Source: Thalassia testudinum (lineage: Eukaryota > Streptophyta > Magnoliopsida > Alismatales > Hydrocharitaceae). Taken from it: 64,000 nucleotides of DNA. The stretch is from assembly GCA_037157565.1 (NCBI GenBank), contig JAZHRO010000013.1:79601501-79665500 (forward strand). The letters are read 5' to 3'. Both the position numbers and the translations under genes were made by a program. The notes under the pieces were generated by a model that was not told the DNA's origin, ran no database searches, and worked only from the letters and a program-made list of their open reading frames with translations. Below are positions 11,762-22,646 of this stretch, piece after piece (positions within the stretch are counted from its first letter, which is position 1; every line of letters starts with the position of its first letter).

Positions 11762-14700
11762 CGTGAATGGGAAATCGACTGTGCCATCCTTCAAGAAACA
11801 CACATTGATTGTGAGTCTGACAGGGCATGGGAAGAGATGAGGGCAGGGTCTGCAAATGGCCTTGTGGTGGTCAACTCCAATGGCAGATCTGGGGAATTGC
11901 CATTTGGTGGAAGAAGCAGCTGCTGTGCTTGGAGGAGGTTTCTGTGGCTAGGCACCTTCTAACCTGTAGATTCAAAAGAGGCCAAGGGGACAATGTCTTC
12001 TTTGTGACAAGTGTGTATGGGTCAAATGATCCTAACAGGAGGCAGGAGCTATGGGAGGATTGGAACCTGGCTGCAGACTTTGTAGGTGGGGGGGCTTGGC
12101 TTGTTGGAGGGGACTTTAATTGTACTCTAATGGGGAGTGACAGACCTAATGGGGTGGTCGACAGCTCCACCACTGGATTTCAATTGGTGGTCCAGGCCTT
12201 GGGGATGTGCGAGTTTCCTTCATCAGGGGCTGAATTCACTTGGAGGAATGGTAATGGGCTCATGTCCAAGATTGACAGATTTTTTGGCAATGCTGAGCTG
12301 ATGGATCTCTTCCAGATGTCATTTGTTTCTGGCCTTGAATGCCCATTTTCTGACCATACACCCTTGGTGTGGGACAATGGTGAACAGGTGGTGGCTGGAT
12401 CCTACTTTAAATTTAGGAAATCTTGGTTGAGGGAAACAGGGTTCAGAGACATGTTTGCCAGCTGGTGGAGGTCACAGCAAAGTGAAGGCACGGCCACCTC
12501 CAGACTGGCTTCTAAGTTTATGGCTTTGAAGGGTATGCTGAAGGAATATGGAGATATTATCTCAATTCTCAGACATCACAAGCATCATGAGGCCTTGCTA
12601 AAAATTCAAGAATTGGATACCAAGGAAGCTGTGGACCATCTGTTTGAGCTGGACCTTGCTGATAGAAGAAGATGGCAGGGGGTGGTAATTGAAGAAGACC
12701 TGAAATTGGAGATGGATTGGAGGGAGTGCTCTAGGCAGCTATGGCTAAGTGAGGGGGATGCAAACACCAAATTCTTTCACTTGGCTGCTAGCTCTAGGAG
12801 AAGAACAAATCTGATCTCTTCAATGGTTATAGAGGGGCAGAGAATTACCTCCTTATCTGATATTAGAGCTGAGGCTGTTAGATACTTCAAGGAATCTTCA
12901 AGAGCTGCAGGTAGGGGCAATTGGAGGATGACAGCTAGTGATCTACCCATGATTAATGAGTCTCAGGGTTCCAACCTGATTGAACCCATATCTGAAGCTG
13001 AAGTCCTGAAGGCCATTAAGGATCTCAACTGTGAAGGATCGCCTGGTCTTGATGGAATCCAAGTGCTCTTTTACAAAGAACTGTGGGACGTTGTGGGCAC
13101 AGAGGTTATGGAAGTGATTAGAGAATTTCAAAATGGCAATTTTGGCTTTGAAAGAATAAATAGATCTTATCTGTTTCTTCTGCCAAAAGCCCAGGGTGCT
13201 GAATCCTTCCAGGAATTTAGACCCGTTTCCCTCTCTAACTCCTTGTACTTGGTGATTAGCAAGGTCCTGGCTAATAGATTGAGGCCTGTATTGCAAGATC
13301 TGATCCATCCTACTCAGTCTGCTTTCCTCCCTGGTAGATCTCTATAAGAATCATTTATCTTAGCCCAAGAGATGGTTTGTGGCTGGCATAAGAGAAGATG
13401 CAAGGCCTTCCTTTGGAAGGTTGACTTTCGTAAGGCTTATGATTCAATCAGTTGGCCTTATCTCTGGGATGTGCTTAAAAGAAGGGGCTTTCCCTCTACT
13501 TGGATAAGCTAGGTTAAAAGATGTATTACCACTGCCTCCTTTACCCCTCTAATAAATGGAAAACCCTGTAGTGCATGGATCCAGCCTCAATGTGGCATTA
13601 GGCAAGGTTGCCCCCTGGCTCCATTGATCTTTAATTTAGCAGTTGACAGTTTGGCTTGGTTTGCTTGTAAGCTTTCTGAAGCTGGTCTTGTTAGAGGATA
13701 TTCACTTGTAGGAATAATCTGGCTCCCATTCTTCAGTATGCAGATGATATTGTCTTTTTTGTTGAAGGATCCATGGATGGAGCTTTGGCTCTACATCATT
13801 TGGTTAATATTTTTGGTGAGCTCTCTAGATTGAGGTTGAATAGAGACAAGTCTGGATTGGTCTGCTTTGCTTTACCTGAGGAGGAGCAAGAAGCCTTAGC
13901 AGGCATCCTGATGACTCCCCACATCAATCTTCCTATCAGATATCTTGGGCTGCCCTTGAGGTTTTCCAGGTTGAAGAAAAGTGATTGGAACTGCCTTTTT
14001 GACAAGATCTCTATGAAACTTGATGGTTGGCATAGCAGGTTCCTGTCCAGAGGTGGAAGACTTGTCTTGCTCAATTCGGTGGTCAACTCCATCCCTGTCT
14101 TCTACTTCATTTTCAAAGCACCAAGATCCATTTGGAAAAGATTGGATGTGATGAGGAAGAGATTCTTTTGGAAGGGATCTAGACATAAGGGCAGTTTCTT
14201 GTAGCCTCTCAAGTGGGATCAGATCTGCTATCCTAAGGAGATGGGTGGTCTTGGGATCAAGTCCCTGCAGCATTTTAATGATGCCTTGTTGCTCAAATGG
14301 GCTGTTAAGCTGCTACAAGGTGATCTGAAACCGTGGTCTGCTCTGATTAAAGATAGATATGGAGCTTCCAACAGCATACTATCCAGACTTCAGCCCAACT
14401 GTCCATCACCTTTCTGGGAATCTGTAACAAAGGCATTGACTGATCATTTCCATCTGCTGCAACCGTCACTTGGAGATGGCAGGTCTTTCAGTTTCTGGAA
14501 GGAGGGATGGTCTGAAATGGGTGTCTTGAAGGAGCGTTATCCAAGAGCTTTTGCTGCAGCAGCTGACAAGGATGTCACAGTCAGCAAGGTCTGGTCCTGC
14601 AGCAGCAACAGCTGGAATCTGGATGGTGTGGAGTCCAGTAGAAGACCTACTCGATTGTGGGAAGAAAAGAGAAAGCTTATATCAGACCTTGAAAGTTTCA

Positions 14701-15218
14701 GACCTAGGCCTGGATTGGAGGACAGATATCTGTGGGAGGGAATTTATAGTGTCCAATCTGGCTATAGCAGAATACTGAACTTTGAAGAGAGATGGAGATA
14801 TGATTCCATTGACAAGAAGATTTGGTTATTAAAAATTCCTCTCAAGGTACAAATTTTCCTTTGGCTATGCAAGAGAGATGGGTTAATCACAAGTGATCTA
14901 CGCCACAGAAGGTTGGGTACTGATCGTCATGTGTGTTTTTTATGTAAGATGAGCACTGATAATGTAAATCACCTCCTCTCTTCTTGCCTCGTCACTGATG
15001 TCATCTGGAGAAAAATTTGTCAGAAGCCATTACCAGAGTAGGATTCTATCTGGCATGGGTTTGAAGTGAGATGGAAGCCACACGTCCACATGGCTGCTAC
15101 TATTTGGTGTGTATGGAAGGCAAGGAATGAGAGACTTTTTCAAGAAAGGCCAGTTTGTTGTGAGAGTATTGTAAAAGAGTGTTGGTCCCTCATACACTCT
15201 TGGGGATCCTTTTTGTAA
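11762..15218 (+). pseudogene. LINE ORF2: endonuclease, reverse transcriptase, zinc-binding
   Basis: This continues the ORF2 begun at 1665. Endonuclease motifs are QETH, GGDFNC (about 12106-12123), SKIDRFF (12268-12288) and SDHTPLV (12349-12369). Reverse transcriptase motifs are SPGLDG, the LPKAQG and FRPVSLSN blocks, DFRKAYDS (near 13425), GIRQGCPLAP (about 13594-13623) and the catalytic YADD at 13737-13748. The C-terminal part has LLKIPLKVQIFLWL followed by a CFLC...NH zinc-binding pattern as in plant zf-RVT domains. The frame is broken by a shift near 11880-11900, a shift near 13700, and stops at about 13345, 13510, 14202 and 15039. The original end is TAA 15216-15218. It is inactive in cis. 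Confidence 0.9.
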
Positions 15219-15256
15219 TCTCCCTTGCTTTGCACATAATATACTGCTCCGGACTA

Positions 15257-15273
15257 CTATCGTAGGACGATAG
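15257..15273 (+). other. LINE 3' stem-loop
   Basis: CTATCG, loop TAGGA, CGATAG: a perfect 6-bp stem 16 bases before the poly(A). Some plant L1 LINEs are known to have a 3'-terminal stem-loop recognised by their reverse transcriptase. Confidence 0.5.
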
Positions 15274-15301
15274 CTCTCCTTTCTGTTTCAAAAAAAAAAA
15301 A

Positions 15302-17214
15302 TGTATATAAATCTAAGTAATTATATAAACATATTTATATGTATATAATTGTACCTAATATTGTACATATATATTTAACTATGTATTATATACTGTATAA
15401 TACCTGTAAACTGATTTAATTATATGTTTACAGTAAATAATTAAGTTATTAGGTTAATAAAGTAATTTATTAACTTAAAATAAAATAAATTAGTAATTTA
15501 TAATGTATACTTGTATAATATTATATTAACTATTTTCGACCCATTTATACTATATTTATAATGCATTATGATAATTATAAATTATTTATATGTAAAACTA
15601 ACTTAAACGTATATTTAAATGTAAATAAATTAAAATAAAGTTCCTAAAATATAATAAAAATATGTAATAAATAATTTATTATGTATATGCACTCTATATA
15701 AAGTCAATTTTGTAATTAAGTCACTAATTTATACATTAATTAACAAATTAAACTTTAATTTAACATGTACAAATAGCCACTTTTAACTAATTTTATTATA
15801 TATGTAAATAACTTATTTATGTAAACTAATTACAAAATTATGTAGCTTTATATAAAGGCTTTAAAATCATGTGATTTATTTTTAATTTATATTAATTTAT
15901 CAAATTGAGGGCCAAAACCATGAAATCAAAACACAGCATGTATGCACCGGACACCAATTATGCGCACTAGTTTGCGCCATATCGTGCGCTGAGGGGCAAG
16001 TTTAGTGGTATAAGAGCAATTCATCTCTTAAGCCGCTCAGTCGTCATAGCACTGGGTGCAGCTCACCATTATCCCATTACCTCTCCTATGATCTGAATGA
16101 GCTTACTATGAGCGTATTTGTATAGTGCATGGATAGGGGGCCACACTATAGCTGGGCCTAATGGGCCTGATATTGGGCCTAGAATTAGATTTAAATGAAC
16201 CTAATAATGAACTAGGGCTAGCTAGTAGAGGTTTAGTCCCACCCTTATGAGGGTGCTGTGTATCCCTCGAATGTAGCTGGCCTGTCCATTAAACCAATTT
16301 TTGGTCCTTGTGAGCTGTAGACGTCTAAAAGAAAGAGAAGACGACCTAAATTCGGCTAAGTGTGAGAAGGAGAAGAGAGGAGAGGAGAGTGAGTTAGCCT
16401 GAGAATTTGATATATAGTATATGTAAAATAGTGATTTATATATATATATGTATGTAAATAAGATATGTATACAGTATATGTATATACGTAGTATATATAT
16501 ACATGTAGAGTATATAGCTATTTGAGTCTTATATGTATATAAATAACAATAGAGGCTTTAGTGACAGATACTTCCGTCACTGTATATACATATATACGTT
16601 AGTAAAAGTGACCCTTTTTGCCTTAGATTATGCATATATGTTACTAAGATTTTAGCGACGTATATATATGTTACTGTATATCTAATATATGTTACTATAG
16701 ATATTAGTATGTTAATATAATTTAGTATAGTAGATATTAGTAGCTATTTTTGTACCTACACTCAGGCATTACTTACAGTAATTGTAAATAACTAACATAG
16801 TGTAGTATTAACTAATTTTTAATGCACGTTTAATTGTACATATGTTTTAGGCATTGTAACACACATTAATTGATTCTTTTATAAATAATTAAAAATTTTT
16901 TTCATTTATTGATTCGTTGATTCATTTTGTAAATAAAATCAACATTTTTAGAATAAAAGAATATTTTTGGACTTAGAGAGTGATGTATATTAATAACTGC
17001 CTTCCAGTGAACTACCTGAAAACAAACCAATAAAAATTATAAATAAATAAAATTGACGCGACATCGGTTTGCATTTGTGATACAAATACTTAATAGCAAA
17101 TCGATCGTCAATGATCATATTTTTGGCGTTGTTGCCAAGGTAAAAATCCGACATTAGCGCTTTATTGTGATTGTTTGACGATTGTCGTAGGTCATTCGAT
17201 TACTTAGAAAGGAG
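15302..17214. other. AT-rich repeat-like region, possible orphan LTR
   Basis: The first 600 bases are very AT-rich with TATATA tracts. Around 16557-16583 is a hairpin with AGTGAC/GTCACT arms like those in the family B LTRs and the CACTA region. The right end leads to a degenerate tRNA-Asp primer site at 17121-17140, so part of this may be a + strand LTR ending at TGATCA (17112-17117). No matching LTR or coding frame was found. Confidence 0.3.
17121..17140 (+). promoter_or_regulatory. Degenerate primer-binding-like site
   Basis: TTTTGGCGTTGTTGCCAAGG resembles the sites at 32819 and 56038 with several changes. It directly follows a possible LTR end. Confidence 0.4.
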
Positions 17215-17219
17215 CTCTC
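17215..17219. repeat. Target-site duplication CTCTC, left copy
   Basis: It matches 47319-47323 on the far side of the outer family B element. Confidence 0.8.
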
Positions 17220-17896
17220 TGTTGAACGTCGGGTTGCTACGCTAACGTGTTCAGTTTTGAAAACCTGTCATCGTAGTATGAAAGCAAAGAACTCTTATTC
17301 AACAAATAAAATTTATACCGAAATGGAAATTCCGGGTCAAACACAGGGAGGCAGACGTTTAATTTAAAAACTACGCGTTTGCTTTATTTGTCACGAAGTA
17401 ATTCAATTGATTAAAACTATTTAACTATTTACAATAAATAGAAGAGAGAGAGGGTAAGAGAGAGAAAGAATATTACAAATAGAAATCAAAATAAGATGTA
17501 GAATGAACAGGGAATTCAACATTAAAGAGATTGTTTGTTTCACTAAACATTACAACTAGAAAGCATAAAACAATTACACTAGAAAGCAGTAAATCTACTT
17601 TAGAAAGCAGTAAATCTACTCTAGAAAGCATTAAAAGAATGGGGAGAGAGATATCCTCCTCGACGGTCGCTTGGAGGATGAGCCGAACGGGACGACGCCT
17701 GGACGAAGGAGGACAAAGCAGGAAGAACGGGAACGAGGCAGCACATCATCGTCGTCGCGGGATCCGCTTCCGAAAGGGGGATGAAAATTTGACTTTATCT
17801 CGCGAGAAGCATCCTGGGTGTGGGACAAGCTTCTCTTGAGCTTTGGAGAGGGAGAGAAGAGAAGGAAGGGATGAGAATTTCGTATGGAAGGGGTCT

Positions 17897-17905
17897 CCTT
17901 TTATA
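17897..17905 (-). promoter_or_regulatory. Family B LTR TATA box
   Basis: TATAAAAGG on the minus strand. Counterparts are at 46329-46337 and 55274-55282 (+ strand copy). Confidence 0.65.
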
Positions 17906-17960
17906 GTTGCAAGGAGTAGAGGCAATTTGGTCATTACAACTCTTAAAACATTAATTCATG

Positions 17961-17994
17961 ACCTTTAGTGACGGATAAAACCGTCGCTAAAGGT
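17961..17994 (-). promoter_or_regulatory. Conserved hairpin upstream of the LTR TATA box
   Basis: Arms ACCTTTAGTGACGG and CCGTCGCTAAAGGT (14 bp, one imperfect pair) surround ATAAAA. It sits about 55 bases upstream of the TATA box in element sense. The same hairpin is at 46392-46425 and 55187-55216. Confidence 0.55.
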
Positions 17995-18256
17995 CTGAAC
18001 GTGGGCGTAGTGGGTGGCACGCGTGCCCACTTGCTTGCCTACGCGCTCAACGCACGCGCACATCCAGCCATTCTCAGCCGTCCAATCGCGAGATCAGACG
18101 GCTTAGATCATGCTACACCCACCTCCTTAGCGCGCGCCTGCCCGCGTATGATGCCGCGTCCTCGCCGCACGTGCAATAGCGCGTGGGCGCTATCGGGTGC
18201 GCACAGCCATTCGATCGCGATCCGACGCTCGCCCGCGCCCGCTCGCACACTCGCGA

Positions 18257-18308
18257 GGAATCGATCCCACGCTAGCGCCTCACGATAAGATGCTGACCCA
18301 CTGCGCTA
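18257..18308 (-). other. tRNA-like A/B box pair in LTR
   Basis: On the minus strand TAGCGCAGTGG (A box, 18308-18298) is followed 41 bases later by GGATCGATTCC (B box, 18267-18257). Both are close to the Pol III consensus. Equivalent pairs are in the other two family B LTRs. Confidence 0.5.
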
Positions 18309-18920
18309 CGTCATCCAAATAGTCGTGAGAATGAAATCAAGCGTGCGCATCCACAGCCGTTGGATCAAGATCCAACGGCCCAGATCGCACGTTGGATCTT
18401 CTTTGGAGAGGCAGCGGCGGTCTTGAGGGCCGGTTGGACAGCTGAGATGGCGCCACGTGGTGCCATCTTGGCCATCCATCTTCTAGATGATGTAGATGGT
18501 GCCACGGTTGTCGGATTGAGTCGATTTTTGCACCATTAGGCTGCGATCATCGATCCGAATCCATCCGTGCAGTAGGATTTTTCGTTTGAAGTGCGGATTC
18601 ACACCATCTTTGCCCTTGATCTTCTAGTGTTCCCCGACCTCTACTTGATGATACATATGCCTGATTAGGGCGATCTTGGAGTCGTTGTACGGTTGATCAC
18701 ATCTAATCACATCTGTACGGTTGGATCTTCGATCCGAGACTCCGATAAAAAGTTTGCCCTGTCCATGAACATAAAAGGAGACAATTAACCTCTATTTTAT
18801 TCAAACTACTCTAAATGTAAGATGACGCATGTTATGTAATATTTATAGCATGCAATGCAATCCTATGCTTAAGAACATGCATAAATAGACATCTTAAGTA
18901 GTGTAAACGTGTTTACATCA

Positions 18921-20162
18921 TACCCCCATGCCTATCTTTTGCTAATCCCTAGCAAAAACTATATGCTATTTATAAAAGAATTAGGTTGGATTATTTGGGC
19001 ATGAGTTATTTTCAATCATTAAGAAAATGTCTACTTAGGATCTGAACTTTCAAAGACACAATAGTGCTTGAGTATCTGCCAAAATGCAGACTGCCTCAAG
19101 CCCTCGCCTTATTCAAAGAAAATTTTCTTTTTCTCTTTTTCCTCTTTTCTAATTTTTTTGGATTTTCAAGTTTTAGGGTTTAAGAGTGCCTTTCTATGGC
19201 CATTCAACTCACCCAAGATTTGATGAGAACCCTAAGTTTTAAGCATCTTATTATGAATGTGATAGACTAGTTTACCGGCAGTTAAAACGGACTTCAGATT
19301 TCTACGCCTCTAAGTGACCTCAAAAAGAATTCTGCCTAAAGGTGTATCTTTACAACCGGTAGCTTTCTCCTTACTTTTATTTCTTTACGGGGTCAACACA
19401 AGGGTGAATCCAGTGTATACCTCCCCGGTTTATTCTACTTCTCTGCTTCTTCTTAAGTGTTTTGGGAATTTTCAGTGCATTTACTGAGTTGGGTTCTGGA
19501 CAACCGATCGATGAGCCGTTACCACCAATAACTTGCCAGCCATACTCATGCGACGAAGTGTGGCTTATTTCTTTTTTTTCTTTTCTCCTTTTCTTTTTAA
19601 TTTTTTTTCTTTTTTTTTTTAAGTAGGTGGCTTCCCTGGTCTAAGATTTACCTAAAGGCAACAAAAAGAGAAAGGTCCAGTGATTGGTCTCCGGACAACC
19701 TACCTATGGGCTGTTACCCACAATAACTTGCTAGCCATATCACCCTAAAAGGTTCATTTGCTACCCAATTTCCGTTAGAATCGCCGAACAACGAGTCAGT
19801 ACAAAGAAAGTGTGTAGATGCTAGAAACTCAAAGTTCCCTCAAATTAGAGGGCGGGTTGATAAGTCGTGTACTTATCACCCAAACTTATTTACTCCAATT
19901 AAAATAGAATTTAGGTTGGCAAAGACTCGAAAAAACAAATCCACATTCTAATGGATACACGGGCTAATTAAGTCCAAAGACCTGAAGGGTCTTTGTGTTC
20001 AAATCATAATGTAGTATTTCCTAATATTGAAAATTTTCTTAAACCCAAGTTCTCTTTCCTAATTCCACAAATTATTATTATTTTTATTTTTTAATAAAAT
20101 AAAACAAAGCTACAGAGCTGACGAATAAATTCAGAGATGAATATCGACCCCCCCATGCCTAT
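18921..20162 (-). other. Family B 3' internal region with polypurine tract
   Basis: Non-coding in element sense after the gag-like ORFs. The polypurine tract is GGCATGGGGGTA on the minus strand, directly next to the LTR (+ strand 18921-18932). T- and A-rich runs near 19560-19620 and two similar GGCTGGCAAG-type modules are seen. The + strand copy has the matching region at 61718-62390. Confidence 0.6.
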
Positions 20163-22003
20163 CTAATGCAATGTCCTCATTGTATTAAAAAGACATAAAA
20201 AGCACCTGAATTGCGTGAATGTCGGGTCCGCTCCGAGATGAAAACTAAAAAGAACTGTATATGTGCTGAATTGAGTGCCTTCAGCTAGGCACACTATACA
20301 AATAAGAGAAATAGTGAATTCACAGGTGCAGGTCAGAATTAGAATAAACAAAATCAACCTCTGACCTGTTAGCAGAGGTCCACAGATGTGAACCAAATTG
20401 TGGTGCAGACCCATACTGCATAATCGAGAATATCTCAGGTTCTGGATAAAAATTACCCAAAACCTAAAATCAGTATGCAAGTGGGGTTGGGCCTGCCATT
20501 TATGAGGATGCAACCCAAGACCAAAAAGTCGAGTTACAGAGAATTCAAGCTCAAAAGGATAATCATTGAATGTGTGCTTGGGTTTGACATCCTCAAAACA
20601 AATGTCGTAAGGGTCTTGGTTTGATGGTTTCAGCTTAATAGGTACCCTTCGACTCAGTCTTATACTTCCTCCAGAACTTACTTCCCAAATCAAAATTCCC
20701 CGGCTCCTATCTTCCTCATTCAGCATGTCAAATTCCAGGACCTCTTGCATATTAATCACCCCATCTGCATTCTCCAAGTCTAAATGATGTGGCTGAATCA
20801 AAATTGACTTGGGTCTAATTATCTCATAAATTGAATCACTGATAAGCTCAACGGGGTGTAACTGACAATCAAGGCATTGAATTGAATCCTCCAGAAATGC
20901 GATTTTGGATCCGTAATGTGTGCCCTAATAGGATCAGTTTCCTCAATTCTTGGGATATCAAATGATCTTTCAAATTCTTCAGGCCCAATCGTCTCACAAA
21001 AATCATGTTCTGTAAACTCGTGTGAGACTTCGCAACTTGAATCTTCACCATCAGAATCAAGGAAATCAAGATCTGTATTAATGTATGTCCCAAAATCATC
21101 TGTCACTTTCTGGTCCATGGAGACATACGTTTCCTCCTACCCTGGCTCAGGGATCTCAGGTGAAGAAATCAGATCATCCCTAATTGGTTGCTTTAATTCA
21201 ATCTGGTCAGCCTTGTAACACGTGTCCCCCCCAACAGGTGCCTGAGCAGGTTCTGAAATTGGCTTTCCTGAAGAGGGTTTATCTTGGGAATCATCCCACG
21301 ACTAAACTAAAGCAACCACAAATCTCATTCTCAATTTCGCTAATTTCCCAAGTAGAAATTCACCTGAGTTCTTATCCTTAACATCCTGGAGCCAATCGAA
21401 CAAAGACTTATTCAAATCATCAATCATTTCAATCAGGGGATCCAATCTCTCAATGCAAGGTATTGGCTAAACTTCTAAAGATTGTATAATATTCCTCAAC
21501 TTAGCCAGAACCTTATCTTGAACATGGTTATCCTGAACCAAACGAGTTGGTTCAGGGTTGGGCGGGTTTGGGGTCAAAGCAAGGGAATTAACGAATTGAG
21601 ATTCGTTATACCCATCCTGATAATAGGTCATTTCAGATTGTTCAAAAGGTGGTAGTGACCTAAAGGCAGTGTAATCAAAGGATGGGTAAGGATCAGTGTA
21701 TCCTTCTTGATTGTAGATCGTATTAGGTTGTCCATAAAAGGTTGACGATCTATAATCGATGTGGCTCTAAGAAGGATAGAAATCACAATCAAAGTGTTTA
21801 GGGTTAGACCCTAAACACGGAGGTCCGAAACTGAATCCCCAACCCGAGTTATCCCAACTAACTGATGGTTGATTGCAGTACGAGTCGGGATAATCGTCAT
21901 GTTGAGGAAATTCAAAATAGGAGGGAAAGAGCGAGAATGCATGTAATATGTGGAAGGATTCATGAGAGACGGAAGGAAGAAAGGCACCCTGCAATACAAA
22001 CAA
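20163..22003 (-). pseudogene. Family B gag-like coding relic
   Basis: Minus-strand frames at 22003-21767, 21118-20819 and 20801-20163 match parts of the + strand copy at 57217-61717. Shared features include NPSTY near the N-terminus, an acidic middle (DSDGEDSSCEVS, FDMLNEEDRS), and a hydrophobic C-terminal segment with FRFWVIFIQNL. Stops and frame changes break the frame several times. No protease or polymerase motif is present. I infer a gag-like protein from its position; the family is not recognised. Confidence 0.55.
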
Positions 22004-22641
22004 TCAAATCTGTCCTTAAGTGAGCTAGCCTAAAGACCTACAGACTCCCAAAACCCATCTTGAGATAGGGAAACGATTTGATCTACTTCTGTCTATTCAA
22101 TCCAACCAATTAGAAGGAGGGACTAGGGAGAAGGTTCTTCCTTCAGGTTGCGCCTCCAATTCCTGGTGTACCCCCAGCTGCAATCGTTTGATTCTGCTCC
22201 CCTAGCTAGACATCAGATTGAACAGTAGAAACAGACTAATCGAAAATAATCTCATTCTGGGCTCTAAAGAGCGAATCAAATCCTTAAGGCCAACGTCTAC
22301 TCTATTTTATTTAGGGTTAGGTTTGAATGTGCTTTGGAACGTGACGGGTCCTTTATATGGATTGTGCCCTTAATGATTGATTGATTTGTGTGTGCATGCA
22401 CAACCAGTGGTTTTCAAGCAAGATTATTTTTGATGTGGTGAATTTTAGAGTTCAAATCTTGCTTAGTAGCTTTTAGGATTCAACTTTAGGTATTTTCAAA
22501 CAAGTTTTGTTGGCACACCAGGTTTTGAAAGCACAGGTGAAGATGTTTCCTTTGAAGCTTAAAAAGAATGTCTAGTGCCTGGTAAATCCTTAATAGTTGA
22601 ACCTAAGTGGCAGCTACTTAATGAGTTGATTTTAATTCAAG
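22004..22641 (-). other. Family B leader, left part
   Basis: Non-coding leader sequence matching 56550-57180 in reverse complement. It is cut at 22646 by the chromovirus and continues at 45112. Confidence 0.6.
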
Positions 22642-22646
22642 TGGTG
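22642..22646. repeat. Target-site duplication of chromovirus, left copy (TGGTG)
   Basis: The counterpart at 45107-45111 reads TTTTG, so two of five bases have changed. The intact family B copy near 56535-56545 shows the empty site as CACCA on the element strand, which supports TGGTG as the original. Confidence 0.55.

Larger units (their letters stand above)
11757..15301 (+). mobile_element. LINE (L1-type), right segment
   Basis: The main body of the LINE runs from ORF2 codon 25 onward to a 12-base poly(A) at 15290-15301. It contains endonuclease, reverse transcriptase and C-terminal zinc-binding regions in the usual plant L1 order, then a short 3' UTR with a stem-loop. No convincing target-site duplication was found after the tail. 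Confidence 0.9.
17220..18920 (-). repeat. Family B 3' LTR
   Basis: A 1,701-bp LTR. In element order it carries an inverted repeat GCCGTTGGATC, a tRNA-like A/B box pair, a hairpin, a TATA box, and a U5 block matching TCCCTGTGTTTGACCC. Confidence 0.88.

Noticed and set aside
15302..15330. Target-site duplication of the LINE
   Set aside because: No match to the sequence after the poly(A) was found near the left end, which is truncated or interrupted.
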